Positions 54,885 to 64,000 of a DNA stretch of 64,000 bases are shown piece by piece. Both the position numbers and the translations under genes were made by a program. The stretch's first letter is position 1. Every line of letters starts with the position of its first letter. Source of the stretch: Natrialbaceae archaeon (GTDB lineage Archaea; Halobacteriota; Halobacteria; Halobacteriales; Natrialbaceae); assembly GCA_003559215.1 (NCBI GenBank), contig PWMF01000217.1:1-64000 (forward strand), given 5' to 3'. A model generated the notes under the pieces. That model was not told the origin of the DNA. It did no database searches and worked only from the letters and a program-made list of their open reading frames with translations.

Positions 54885-56768
54885 TCAGGAGGGGACGACC
54901 GTGATCGGGTCCTTGCGGTCGATCGCCTGCTCGAGATCGTCCGCGATCGCACTGCCTCGCGAGACCTGAATCTCGCCGCCGCGGCTCACCGTCGCAGTGA
55001 AGAGGTAGTCGCCGCCGGCCTGGACCTCGACGGTCTCGCCGTGGCTGCCGTCGACGGGGATAACGATGTGTCTCGAGGTGATCTCTGGCGTGACCATCTC
55101 GCCGGGCTGGGAGCCGGCGGCGTTTCCGCCGGCCCCGCCACCGCTACCGCCGCTACCGCCGCTTCCGGCCCCGTAGTTCGGGTTCTCGTCGTGGGTGCGG
55201 ACGTCGATGTCGATCCCGAGGCGGTTCTCGATGTCGGTGATGCGGCCACCGCCCTTGCCGATCACGCTCGAGATGTCGTCCTCCTCGACGTAGGTGACCG
55301 CCTTGTCCTGGCTCTTGAGATCGACGTCGACGTACCCTCTCGCTACCGAGCGAATCTCGCGTTCGATCTCCTGTTTGGCGATTCGGTCGACGCCCGACTC
55401 GCTTCCGGGTCCGTCCTCGTCGTCGTTGAGCGGGACGGTGACGACCTGGCGGTTGAACGTGTAGATCTCGTAGTCAGGTTCGCCCGTCTCGAAGTCGGTG
55501 ACCTGGATGACGGGTCGGGCGAGATCCTCCTCGGTGAGCCCTGCAGGGACCTTGACCTCCGTCCTGACGTCGTAGACGGTGTCGACCTCCCCGGCCTCGA
55601 TGTAGACGACGGTGTCGACGACCTGGGGGATCATGCCGAGTTCGACGCGGCCGACGAGCCGCTGGAGCGCGTCGATCGGTCGGGTCGCGTGGACGACCCC
55701 GATCATGCCGACGCCGGCCAGGCGCATGTCCGCGAAGACCTCGAAGTCGTCGGTCTTGCGGACCTCGTCGTAGATGGTGTAGTCGGGCCGGACCATCAGC
55801 AGGGCGTCCGCGGTCTTCTCCATCTGGCCGGCGAGTTCGGTGTACTGGGTAATCTCGGGACCGACCTGTAGGTCCCGCGGCTTTTCCATCGTCTTGACCG
55901 CGTAGTCGTTGTTCGAGATGAAGCGGGCGACCGCCTGGGCGAACGTCGACTTCCCGGCACCGGGCGCACCCGAGATGAGGACGCCCCGCTGGCGCTCGAG
56001 CAGCCGCTCTTTGAGTTCGTCGGCGTTCTCGTAGTCCTCGATGTCGGTCTGGGCGATGGGTCGAACGGCGGTGATCTCGATCCCGTCCGAGAACGGCGGG
56101 CGACCGATGGCGATCCGGTAGTCCCGGAACTGGACGATCTTCATCCCCGGCTCCGAGAGCTCGATGAAGCCGTCGTGGGACTCCTTGGCGCCGTCGACGA
56201 TCTCGCGGGCGTACTCGTCGATCGTCTCCTCGTCGAGCGGTTCGTCGGCGATCTCCTCGTAGCGCATCTCGCCGAGTTCGCCCCGTTTGGCCTTCGGGAC
56301 GGCGCCGGCCCGCAGGTGAAGGCTCATCGTCTGGTCGTCGAAGAACTCCTCGACGGTCAGGGTCCCGACCTCCCGGACCTCCGGCGAGACGTGCTCGACC
56401 TCGAGGCCCTTCGCCTGGGCGACCTCGGCCTGGACGATGTCGCTCGTCAGGAACGTGGCACCGAGTTCCTCCGCGAGGTCGCGGATCAGCGCGTCGATCT
56501 CGCCCTCGGAGGCGTGGCCGCGCTCGATGGCGTTCGGTCGGTCGCCGACGTACTCGAGGGTAATCCGACCCTCGTCGGCGAGTGCCGCGAGCCGCTGGAG
56601 CTCCGAGAGCCCGTCCCAGCCGCTGTCGAGGCCGTCGTTTGCCTGCGCCTCGAGTTCCGCGACGACGGCTTCCGGCACCGAAATCGTCGCTCCCTCGAAC
56701 TGCCCGTCTTCGATCGTCGCCGAGACGCGGCCGTCGATAACCACGCTCGTATCCGGCACGACATTCAT
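54885..56768 (-). CDS. PIN domain-VirB11-like ATPase-KH domain protein
   Basis: N-terminus 'MNVVPDTSVVIDGRVSATIEDGQFEGATISVPEAVVAELEAQAN' (PIN); 'RGVLISGAPGAGKSTFAQAVARFI' (Walker A); 'DDISSVIGKGGGRITDIENRLGIDIDV' (KH); Gly/Ser linker. ATG at 56768. Confidence 0.95.
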   Translation of the reverse strand: MNVVPDTSVVIDGRVSATIEDGQFEGATISVPEAVVAELEAQANDGLDSGWDGLSELQRLAALADEGRITLEYVGDRPNAIERGHASEGEIDALIRDLAEELGATFLTSDIVQAEVAQAKGLEVEHVSPEVREVGTLTVEEFFDDQTMSLHLRAGAVPKAKRGELGEMRYEEIADEPLDEETIDEYAREIVDGAKESHDGFIELSEPGMKIVQFRDYRIAIGRPPFSDGIEITAVRPIAQTDIEDYENADELKERLLERQRGVLISGAPGAGKSTFAQAVARFISNNDYAVKTMEKPRDLQVGPEITQYTELAGQMEKTADALLMVRPDYTIYDEVRKTDDFEVFADMRLAGVGMIGVVHATRPIDALQRLVGRVELGMIPQVVDTVVYIEAGEVDTVYDVRTEVKVPAGLTEEDLARPVIQVTDFETGEPDYEIYTFNRQVVTVPLNDDEDGPGSESGVDRIAKQEIEREIRSVARGYVDVDLKSQDKAVTYVEEDDISSVIGKGGGRITDIENRLGIDIDVRTHDENPNYGAGSGGSGGSGGGAGGNAAGSQPGEMVTPEITSRHIVIPVDGSHGETVEVQAGGDYLFTATVSRGGEIQVSRGSAIADDLEQAIDRKDPITVVPS

Positions 56769-56879
56769 ACCGTCTACTGGGTCCCGAACGCCAATAAGGG
56801 TGTTCAAGCACACGAAAGGAGCGTCAGTCGGTCCCACGACTGCGGTGCAATCAACTACTCCGAAAAGAAAGGGGTGCCC

Positions 56880-57956
56880 ATGTCGGTCATCGATCTGACC
56901 CGGGAGCTCGTACGGACGCCGAGTCACGAGGACGAGACGGCTGCAGGGGAGCTGCTCGAGGAGTGGCTCCGCCGCGAGACCGCAGCCGAGGTAACGCGGG
57001 ACGAGGTCGGCAACGTACTCGCCAGGAAAGGTGCGGGCGAGGAGACCCTTGCGCTCGTCGGCCACCACGATGTCGTCGAGCCCGCCGACTCGCAGGTCGG
57101 CCCCGGCGGGGAGTACGTCGTCGAGGAGCGGGACGGCCGACTGTACGGTCGGGGAACGGCGGATATGAAGGGAGCGGTCGCCGCGGCGGCGATCGCGTTC
57201 CGAAACGCCGAACCGGCCGGCGAACTCGTCTTCGCGAGCTTCGTGGGCGAGGAGGTCGGCGGCGTCGGCGCGCGCCACGCCATCGAGAACGGATTCGCGC
57301 CCGAGTACGCCGTCGTCGGCGAGGGGTCGACGGGGTACTCCGCATCCGGCGTCACCGACGTCGCCGTTGCCCACAAGGGCCGCCGCGGGAGCACGATTAC
57401 CGCTCGAGGCGAGCGAGCCCACGCGAGCGAACAGGAGGCCGGCGAGAACGCCATCTACCGGGCGAGCGACGCTGTCGACGTCGTTCGAGATCTCGAGGCC
57501 CCGACGGTCGAGGTGGCCGGCGAACGGCTCACCGGTAGCGTCGTCGTCACCGAAATCGAGGGTGGAACCGCGATGAACGTCGTTCCCGACCGCTGCGAGC
57601 TGACGGTCGACGAACGGACCGTTCCGGGGGAACGGGCCGCCCTCGAGCGGGTCGGGGAACTCGAGGGCATCGAGTGGACGATCGACCAGGATCTACCGCC
57701 GATGGAGTGTGGCGACGAGGCGTTCGCCGAGACGGTCCTCGAAGCGGCAGACGGCGCTCAGTCCGGCGCGCCGGGACTCGTGACGAAGCCGCATGCGACC
57801 GACGCCGGTTGGCTCTCCCGGGCCGGAACGGAGTGTGTGATTTGTGGCGCCTCAGAACCCGGCGAGGCTCACACCGATACAGAGAGCGTCTCGATCGCGG
57901 TGCTCGAGCGCTGTGCCGACCTCTACCGGCGCTCGGCCGAGACGTGGCCGCGGTAA
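56880..57956 (+). CDS. M20-family metallopeptidase (ArgE/DapE/LysK-like)
   Basis: 'LVRTPSHEDETAAGELLEEWL...ALVGHHDVV..GRLYGRGTADMKGAVAAAAIAF...FVGEEVGGVGARH'. ATG at 56880. Confidence 0.93.
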   Translation: MSVIDLTRELVRTPSHEDETAAGELLEEWLRRETAAEVTRDEVGNVLARKGAGEETLALVGHHDVVEPADSQVGPGGEYVVEERDGRLYGRGTADMKGAVAAAAIAFRNAEPAGELVFASFVGEEVGGVGARHAIENGFAPEYAVVGEGSTGYSASGVTDVAVAHKGRRGSTITARGERAHASEQEAGENAIYRASDAVDVVRDLEAPTVEVAGERLTGSVVVTEIEGGTAMNVVPDRCELTVDERTVPGERAALERVGELEGIEWTIDQDLPPMECGDEAFAETVLEAADGAQSGAPGLVTKPHATDAGWLSRAGTECVICGASEPGEAHTDTESVSIAVLERCADLYRRSAETWPR

Positions 57957-57960
57957 CAGC

Positions 57961-58266
57961 TCACTCGCGGTTCGCTGAGTCGTCGGTCCCGTCGGTCGGC
58001 GAGGGGGTGTCGTCGGGATCGGTCGACGGTTCGGATTCCTCGTCGGTTGCCGGTTCCGTTGTGTCACGTTCGTCCGGGGCGCGGTCGTCGTCAGCGTTCG
58101 CGTCGCGTTCGGTGATGTTCTCGCTGCCACACTCCGGGCACGCCTGCTCGGTGTAGAACGTGTTTCCACACTCCTCGCAGCGGTACCCCGCCTCGTCGGC
58201 GGCCGCCTCCTTCGCCTCGTGCGTGAACTCGCCGACCTTCCGGCCGAGCTTCTCGAACAGTCCCAT
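57961..58266 (-). CDS. Zinc-ribbon protein with acidic disordered tail
   Basis: 'YRCEECGNTFYTEQACPECGSENI' four-Cys ribbon. Confidence 0.8.
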   Translation of the reverse strand: MGLFEKLGRKVGEFTHEAKEAAADEAGYRCEECGNTFYTEQACPECGSENITERDANADDDRAPDERDTTEPATDEESEPSTDPDDTPSPTDGTDDSANRE

Positions 58267-58496
58267 TGGTCACGAATTGGCGATCGATCCGGATAACTCT
58301 TCACCGTCGAGGGGAGCGACACCGGACGAGCCATCGGGGATCGCGAGGTCCGGACTAACGCTCGCACGACCGGTCGGTCGATGCCGCGGTCGAGCACCGC
58401 GACCGGGCGGCGAACTAACGGGTCGCTGCCGTACTCGGGTCGTCCCGTCCGCCGGCAAAAAAACGAGGGCGTGCGTAACGCGATACGGTTGGACGG

Positions 58497-58853
58497 TCAG
58501 GCGCCGGGGACGCCGGCCGCCTCGAATCCGGTGAGCCCGACGAACGCCAGCACGTACAGCACGACGAGCACCGACAGCCAGGCGATGACGGTGATCGTCA
58601 GCGCCTCGATCCAGCCGCCCGGATACCGAGAGTTGATTACGGCGAGGTACGCGAGGAACACCAGTATCGGGCCTAACAGCGGGATCCACCCGAGAAAGAA
58701 CCCAACGACCGCCCAGACGACCGCCCCGACGAGGGCGGTGATGAACGCGTAGGTGTAGTCCTCGACGTCCACGACGAACTTCGCCCCGAGGAAGATCCCG
58801 AGGGCGCCGATGAGCAAACTGACGATGAACACGACGAGTGATGCGACGACCAT
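58497..58853 (-). CDS. Small multi-TM membrane protein
   Basis: 118 aa hydrophobic protein 'MVVASLVVFIVSLLIGALGIFLGAKFVVDVEDYTYAFITALVGAVVWAVVGFFLGWIPLLGPILVFLAYLAVI'. Confidence 0.8.
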   Translation of the reverse strand: MVVASLVVFIVSLLIGALGIFLGAKFVVDVEDYTYAFITALVGAVVWAVVGFFLGWIPLLGPILVFLAYLAVINSRYPGGWIEALTITVIAWLSVLVVLYVLAFVGLTGFEAAGVPGA

Positions 58854-59014
58854 TGCATCACGTTACTCACCAGTCTCGACAAACAGTCCGTGGCTTGCAG
58901 TTCCCACAGGTGTATCATTCTCGAGTGTTTTCCGGAGAACTGAACCGAAATCGCTGCGGCGAGTCCGTTCCGGAACCACGACGTTGATGACGCCCCCGTA
59001 AGTATTGCCAGCCA

Positions 59015-60544
59015 ATGGCAACCGACCAGGCCCAGAGCGAGCAGCACGAGGAGACCTACGAGCAGTTCGAAGAGCGAATTACGCGGATCTCGAACGTCGG
59101 GAACGCGGCCGGCATCCTCCGGTGGGATCAGGAGGTCGTTATGCCCGAGGAGGGAACACCCGCCCGCGCACAGCAGCTCTCGGCGCTGTCCTCGATCAGC
59201 CACGAGCTGTTGACCGCCGACGAGACCGGCGACCTGCTCGAGGAGCTGGAGTCGAGCGACCTCGAGGACGAACAGCAGGCCGCCGTCCGCGAGGTCCGCC
59301 GGCAGTACGACCGCGAGACCAGCGTCCCTCAGGAGCTCGTCGAGGAGATCTCCGAGACGACCGCCAACGCCCACCCGACCTGGAAGCAAGCGAAGGAAGA
59401 AGACGACTTCGAGCAGTTCGCGCCGACCCTCGAGAAGCTGGTCGAACTCAAGCGGGAGTACGCCGAGCACATCGACCCCGACGCCGACCCCTACGCCGTG
59501 CTCTTCGCGGACTACGAGCCGTATCTGGACCTCGAGACCGCCGAGCGCGTCCTCGAGCGCCTGCGCGAGGAGCTCGTTCCGCTGATCGACGCGATCCAGG
59601 ACAGCGACGTCGACCTCGCCACCGATACCTTTGCGGGAGAGTTCGACGACGCCGATCAGGAGGCGCTGGCTCGCGACGTCCTCGACGCGCTGGGCTACGA
59701 CTGGGGTCGCGGTCGCCTCGACACCGCCCCACACCCGTTCTCCTCGGGGACGCAGTTCGACGCCCGTGTCACGACCCGCTTCGAGGAGGACGACCTGCTG
59801 GGCTCGCTGACCTCGACGATCCACGAGTTCGGCCACGCTAACTACACGCTCGGGCTTCCCGACGAGGCCTACGGCACCCCCCTCGGGGACTCCCGCGATC
59901 TGACGGTTCACGAGTCTCAGTCCCGTCTCTGGGAGAATCACGTCGGCCGGTCGCAGCCGTTCTGGGGGCAGTTCCTCCCGACCGTCGCCGACCGGTTCCC
60001 GGAGCTCGAGGATGCAACGCCCGAAGAGGCCTACGAGGCCGCCAACCAGGTGTACGACGACAACCTCATTCGGGTCGAGGCCGACGAACTCACCTACCAC
60101 CTCCACATCGTGATCCGCTTCGAGATCGAGCGCGACCTGATCTCGGGGGATCTCGACGTCGAGGACGTCCCCGAAGCCTGGAACGACAAGTACGAGGAGT
60201 ACCTCGGCGTGCGTCCCGAGACCGACGCGGAGGGCTGTCTGCAGGACATCCACTGGTCCCACGGCTCCTTCGGTTACTTCCCGACGTACTCGCTGGGATC
60301 CGTGCTTGCGGCGCAGCTGTACGACGCCGCCGAGGACGAACTGGGCGAGCTCGACGACGACATTCGTGCGGGCGAGTTCGGCGACCTCAACGGCTGGCTA
60401 CGCGAGAACATCCACCAGCACGGTGCGCGCTACACGACCCCCGATCTGGTCGAGGAGGCCACCGGCGAGGCGTACACGGCCGACTACTTCCTCGAGTACG
60501 TGAAATCGAAGTACGGCGAGCTGTACGAGCTCGACGACTACTGA
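59015..60544 (+). CDS. Thermostable carboxypeptidase, M32 family (copy 1)
   Basis: 'TSTIHEFGHANYTLGLPDEAYGTPLGDSRDLTVHESQSRLWENHVGRSQPFWGQF' (HEFGH + HESQSR). Confidence 0.96.
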   Translation: MATDQAQSEQHEETYEQFEERITRISNVGNAAGILRWDQEVVMPEEGTPARAQQLSALSSISHELLTADETGDLLEELESSDLEDEQQAAVREVRRQYDRETSVPQELVEEISETTANAHPTWKQAKEEDDFEQFAPTLEKLVELKREYAEHIDPDADPYAVLFADYEPYLDLETAERVLERLREELVPLIDAIQDSDVDLATDTFAGEFDDADQEALARDVLDALGYDWGRGRLDTAPHPFSSGTQFDARVTTRFEEDDLLGSLTSTIHEFGHANYTLGLPDEAYGTPLGDSRDLTVHESQSRLWENHVGRSQPFWGQFLPTVADRFPELEDATPEEAYEAANQVYDDNLIRVEADELTYHLHIVIRFEIERDLISGDLDVEDVPEAWNDKYEEYLGVRPETDAEGCLQDIHWSHGSFGYFPTYSLGSVLAAQLYDAAEDELGELDDDIRAGEFGDLNGWLRENIHQHGARYTTPDLVEEATGEAYTADYFLEYVKSKYGELYELDDY

Positions 60545-60665
60545 GACCGGTTGTCGGGATCGTTTCTCCGTTCTTTTGTGCGAAACGAGTGTTCCATATT
60601 CCAGGTGTCAATCGTTAGCTCGCGCGGCCGAGAACACGACAGTGCAGTTCCGCGTTCCGAAGCAG

Positions 60666-61592
60666 TTACTCGGTCGTCTGCTCGGCTCTCAGCGTCGAAA
60701 GTTCCCGTGCGATAAAACGCCGCTTCGTGAGGACGAACCCGATGGTGATGAGGACGAACCCGAATACAGTTGAGAGGTAGATCTCGTCGCCGAGATAAAG
60801 CCACCCGACGACAGCGGCGATGGCAGGTGCGACGTACGAAACCATGTTGAGCTCGACCGGACCGAGATTTTCGAGCAGAGTAAAGTACAGGAAGAAGCCG
60901 AGTACACTCGAGACGATCACGAGAAACGCCAGTGAACCGATCGCTTCCAGGTGTGTCCACGCACCGACGTCGATCGGTTCACCTATCGACGCGCTCACTG
61001 CGTGCATGAGAATCGCGCCGCCGAGCATCGCCCACGCCTGCATCGTAAGCGTGGGCAGCGACGACTCGATTCGGCGTGAGAGGACGCTTCCGAGCGCCAT
61101 CGCCGAAGCGGCACAGAAAATGAGGCCAGTGGCGACTACGTCCGAGGACAGCAAATCCGCCGGGTCGGGACGTGCGATGACGATCACGCCGGCGACACCG
61201 AAAAGAAGACCACCGATGCTGATTGGGGTTAGCGAATACTCCGGAACCAACACTTGCGAGAAACCGGCCGCGAGAATCGGGGTAAGACTCACGATGATTG
61301 CGGCCGTTGCGGCGGTCGTATACTGTTGGCCGGTAAAGAGGAACGCGTGATACGCGGCGATGAGAAACACCGCACCGACGGCGACTTCTGTCCACTCGTT
61401 TCGCCCCCGTGGACGCCACACGGTCTCCGTGTGATAGACGTATGCAAGGAGCAGTACCGCGGCGAGATCGTATCGAAACGCAGCGAGCAACACTGGCGGA
61501 AAGTGCAACAGACCAGCGCTGATCGCGACAAACGTCGTCCCCCAAATGAGACAAAGGGTGAGAAACAAACCGCCGTTCCGGTATCGGTTCAC
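60666..61592 (-). CDS. DMT-superfamily (EamA) transporter
   Basis: 'LTLCLIWGTTFVAISAGLLHFPPVLLAAFRYDLAAVLLLAYVY...' ten-TM pattern with internal repeat. Confidence 0.92.
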   Translation of the reverse strand: MNRYRNGGLFLTLCLIWGTTFVAISAGLLHFPPVLLAAFRYDLAAVLLLAYVYHTETVWRPRGRNEWTEVAVGAVFLIAAYHAFLFTGQQYTTAATAAIIVSLTPILAAGFSQVLVPEYSLTPISIGGLLFGVAGVIVIARPDPADLLSSDVVATGLIFCAASAMALGSVLSRRIESSLPTLTMQAWAMLGGAILMHAVSASIGEPIDVGAWTHLEAIGSLAFLVIVSSVLGFFLYFTLLENLGPVELNMVSYVAPAIAAVVGWLYLGDEIYLSTVFGFVLITIGFVLTKRRFIARELSTLRAEQTTE

Positions 61593-61752
61593 GGATCGGG
61601 TGTTCTCTGTACCCTTGCTTGAGCGTACCGAACTGCTCCTGCAGGTCCGTTCTCGAGTCCGCTGAACGAACTCGACTCCCGGGCATCACTGCGCCAGCCG
61701 CCGCCTCGACCCGAGCGTTTAGTACCGCCTACGATATACTTCGAACCGAAAC

Positions 61753-63291
61753 ATGGCAACAGCTGACAAAGCCCACGACGCGATCGACGCACCCGACGCC
61801 TACCGCGCCCTCCTCGAGCGATCCGAGAAGCTCACGAACGTCCGAACGGCCTCGATGGCGCTGGGCTGGGATCAGCGCGTGATGATGCCCGAGGGCGGCA
61901 CACCCGCGCGGGCCGGCCAGCTCTCGACGCTGTCGGGGCTGGGCCACGAGCTGCTGGTCGACGACGAGATCGGCGAGTGGCTCGAGGAGCTCGAGTCGGC
62001 GGACCTAACCGACGAGCAGGCCGCCGTCGTCCGCGAGCTTCGTCGGGAGTACGATCGGTCGGCGGAGGTGCCCAGCGACCTCGTCGAACGCGTCGCGGCT
62101 CACCAAGCCGAAACCCAGCAGGTCTGGCAGGAGGCCAAGGCCGAGGACGACTTCGCACACTTCGTCCCGAACCTCGAGGAGCTGGTCGCCCTCCACCGCG
62201 AGCGGGCGGCGGCCATCGAGCCCGACGCGAACCCCTACCGGGTGCTGTACGAGGACAGTCTTCCGTACCTTCCGCTCGAGACCGTCGAGGGGATCTTCGA
62301 CGAGCTTCGCGAGGGGCTCGTCCCGCTGATCGAGACGATCGAAGCCGAGGGTCGGGAGCTACCGTCGCCGTTCCGTGATCCGGACTACACCTACGACGAA
62401 GCCGACCAGATGGCGCTCTCCCGGGAGGCCGTCGACCTGCTCGGCTATCCCGAGGAACACGGCCGCCTCGATACCGCACCCCACCCGTTCATGTCGGGCA
62501 CCCAGTTCGACGCCCGGATCACTACTCGCTTCCGGGAGCACGACCCGATCGACGCCCTGATGGCGACGATCCACGAGTTCGGCCACGCGAGCTACCAGCT
62601 CGGACTGCCGAAGGAGGAGTACGGCAACCCGCTCGGCGCCTCGCTGTCCTCGGGGGTCCACGAGTCCCAATCGCGGTTCTGGGAGAATCACGTCGGCCGG
62701 ACGCGGGCGTTCTGGGAGTTCTTCCTTCCCACGATGAAAGCGCAGTTCCCGCACCTCGAGGACGTCACCGTCGACGAGGCTTACGCCGCCGTCAACCGGA
62801 TCTACCCGGAGAATCTCATTCGGGTGGAGGCCGACGAACTCACCTACCACCTCCACATCATCCTCCGCTGTGAGATCGACCGGGCGTTCGTCGAGGGCGA
62901 CCTCGACGTCTCGGAGATTCCCGAGACCTGGAACGCGAAGATGGACGACTACCTCGGCGTCGTTCCCGACACCGACACCGACGGCTGTCTGCAGGACACC
63001 CACTGGTCGTACAACTTCGCCGCGTTCCAGGGCTACACCGTCGGCAGCGTGCTGGCCGCCCAGCTCGATGCCGCGATCCGCGAGGATCTGGACGTCGACG
63101 GGCTGATCCGCGACGGCGAGTTCGAGCCCCTCTGGGAGTGGATGACCGAGCACGTCCACCGCCACGGCCAGCGCTACCCGACCGAGGAGCTGATCGAGGT
63201 CGCGACGGGCGAACCGCTCACGGCGGAGTACTTCCTCGAGTACGTCGAGTCGAAGTACGGCGAGCTGTACCACCTCGAGGGCTACTGCTGA
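61753..63291 (+). CDS. Thermostable carboxypeptidase, M32 family (copy 2)
   Basis: 'MATIHEFGHASYQLGLPKEEYGNPLGASLSSGVHESQSRFWENHVGRTRAFWEFF'; strongly similar to 59015-60544. Confidence 0.96.
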   Translation: MATADKAHDAIDAPDAYRALLERSEKLTNVRTASMALGWDQRVMMPEGGTPARAGQLSTLSGLGHELLVDDEIGEWLEELESADLTDEQAAVVRELRREYDRSAEVPSDLVERVAAHQAETQQVWQEAKAEDDFAHFVPNLEELVALHRERAAAIEPDANPYRVLYEDSLPYLPLETVEGIFDELREGLVPLIETIEAEGRELPSPFRDPDYTYDEADQMALSREAVDLLGYPEEHGRLDTAPHPFMSGTQFDARITTRFREHDPIDALMATIHEFGHASYQLGLPKEEYGNPLGASLSSGVHESQSRFWENHVGRTRAFWEFFLPTMKAQFPHLEDVTVDEAYAAVNRIYPENLIRVEADELTYHLHIILRCEIDRAFVEGDLDVSEIPETWNAKMDDYLGVVPDTDTDGCLQDTHWSYNFAAFQGYTVGSVLAAQLDAAIREDLDVDGLIRDGEFEPLWEWMTEHVHRHGQRYPTEELIEVATGEPLTAEYFLEYVESKYGELYHLEGYC

Positions 63292-63357
63292 TCCGAACCG
63301 GTCACATTCGGGCCCTCCGGAAACGCTTAGGGGCCCACGGCCGTCCCACCGGGTACC

Positions 63358-64000
63358 ATGACTGACACGCTCGAGCAGCAGACGGCGATCGTTACCGGAG
63401 CGAGCGCGGGGATCGGCGCGGCGACCTGCCGAGAGCTCGCGGACGCGGGGGCGAACGTCGTCCTTGCGGCCAGAAGCGAGGGCGACCTCGAGGAACTGGC
63501 GGACGAACTCGAGAGCGACCATGGCGTCGAGACGCTCGTCGTTCCGACGAACGTCCGCGAGGAGGACGACGTCAACGCGCTGATCGACGAGGCCGTCGAG
63601 GAGTTCGGCGGGTTCGATATCCTGGTGAACAACGCCGGCCTCTCACGGGGGAGCGAGATCGCCGAGATGAGCACCGAGGAGTACGAGACGATGCAGGAGA
63701 CCAACGTCGACGGCGTCTTCTACGCGACCCGCGCGGCGATTCCCTACGTCCGCGAGCGGGAGGGCCACCTGATCTTCCTGGGGAGCTTTGCCGGGCAGTA
63801 TCCCCGCTCGTTCAACCCGATCTACGCCGCCTCGAAGTGGTGGGTCCGAGGGTTCGCCAAGAGCGTCGCGGCTCAGGTCGGCGACGACGGCGTCGGCGTC
63901 AGCGTGATCAATCCCGCGGAGGTCCGCTCGGAGTTCGAGACCACCAGCGGCGAGACGTTCGCCGAGGCGTTCGACGAGAGCGAGGCCAGCGAGCCCGAGG
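63358..64000 (+). CDS. Short-chain dehydrogenase/reductase (3' truncated by window end)
   Basis: 'MTDTLEQQTAIVTGASAGIGAATCRELADAGANVVLAARSEGDLEEL...ILVNNAGLSRG...YAASKWWVRGFAKS' (TGxxxGIG, NNAG, YxxxK). Confidence 0.95.
   Translation, partial: MTDTLEQQTAIVTGASAGIGAATCRELADAGANVVLAARSEGDLEELADELESDHGVETLVVPTNVREEDDVNALIDEAVEEFGGFDILVNNAGLSRGSEIAEMSTEEYETMQETNVDGVFYATRAAIPYVREREGHLIFLGSFAGQYPRSFNPIYAASKWWVRGFAKSVAAQVGDDGVGVSVINPAEVRSEFETTSGETFAEAFDESEASEPE

Noticed and set aside
2000-64000. Additional tRNA genes
   Set aside because: Scanning intergenic gaps for T-arm GGTTCAAATCC-like sequences revealed none beyond the first kilobase, though this was by eye only.

Overview
Haloarchaeal chromosomal window (high GC, acidic proteome, TATA-like archaeal promoters; Natrialbales-like by general character, not proven). 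It opens with the 3' end of a 5S rRNA gene, tRNA-Cys(GCA), and a tRNA-Lys(TTT) whose 3' flank carries degenerate copies of the tRNA 3' end. The rest is densely coding and mostly core or metabolic: a ferritin-like/YciE protein, an NSS transporter with a MetS-like partner, rimI, NUDIX, aIF1/SUI1, a transglutaminase-DUF58-MoxR operon, CspA, mer-cofE (F420), a NUDIX-eIF2B fusion, an M14 carboxypeptidase, a D-2-hydroxyacid dehydrogenase, an FKBP, engB, a hydantoinase A/B + Asp/Glu racemase-like + Nramp-like operon, DUF389, a Nog1-type GTPase, a Cys-rich DUF326-like protein, hisE, a bifunctional nuclease, pdxT, Sec61-beta, thioredoxin, npdG, a Rieske/FAD oxidoreductase, UPF0146, archaemetzincin, Rli1/ABCE1, nadE, a PIN-ATPase-KH protein, two M32 carboxypeptidases and an SDR (truncated). 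No CRISPR array, intact transposase, integrase or phage module was recognised. The best candidate for an under-described system is at ~47.95-53.26 kb: two secreted DUF1102/TasA-like proteins, winged-helix regulators, a dedicated archaeal signal peptidase I and a DUF5305-like membrane protein, resembling a SipW/TasA-type surface fibre locus. All family assignments come from reading the sequence; no database search was run.
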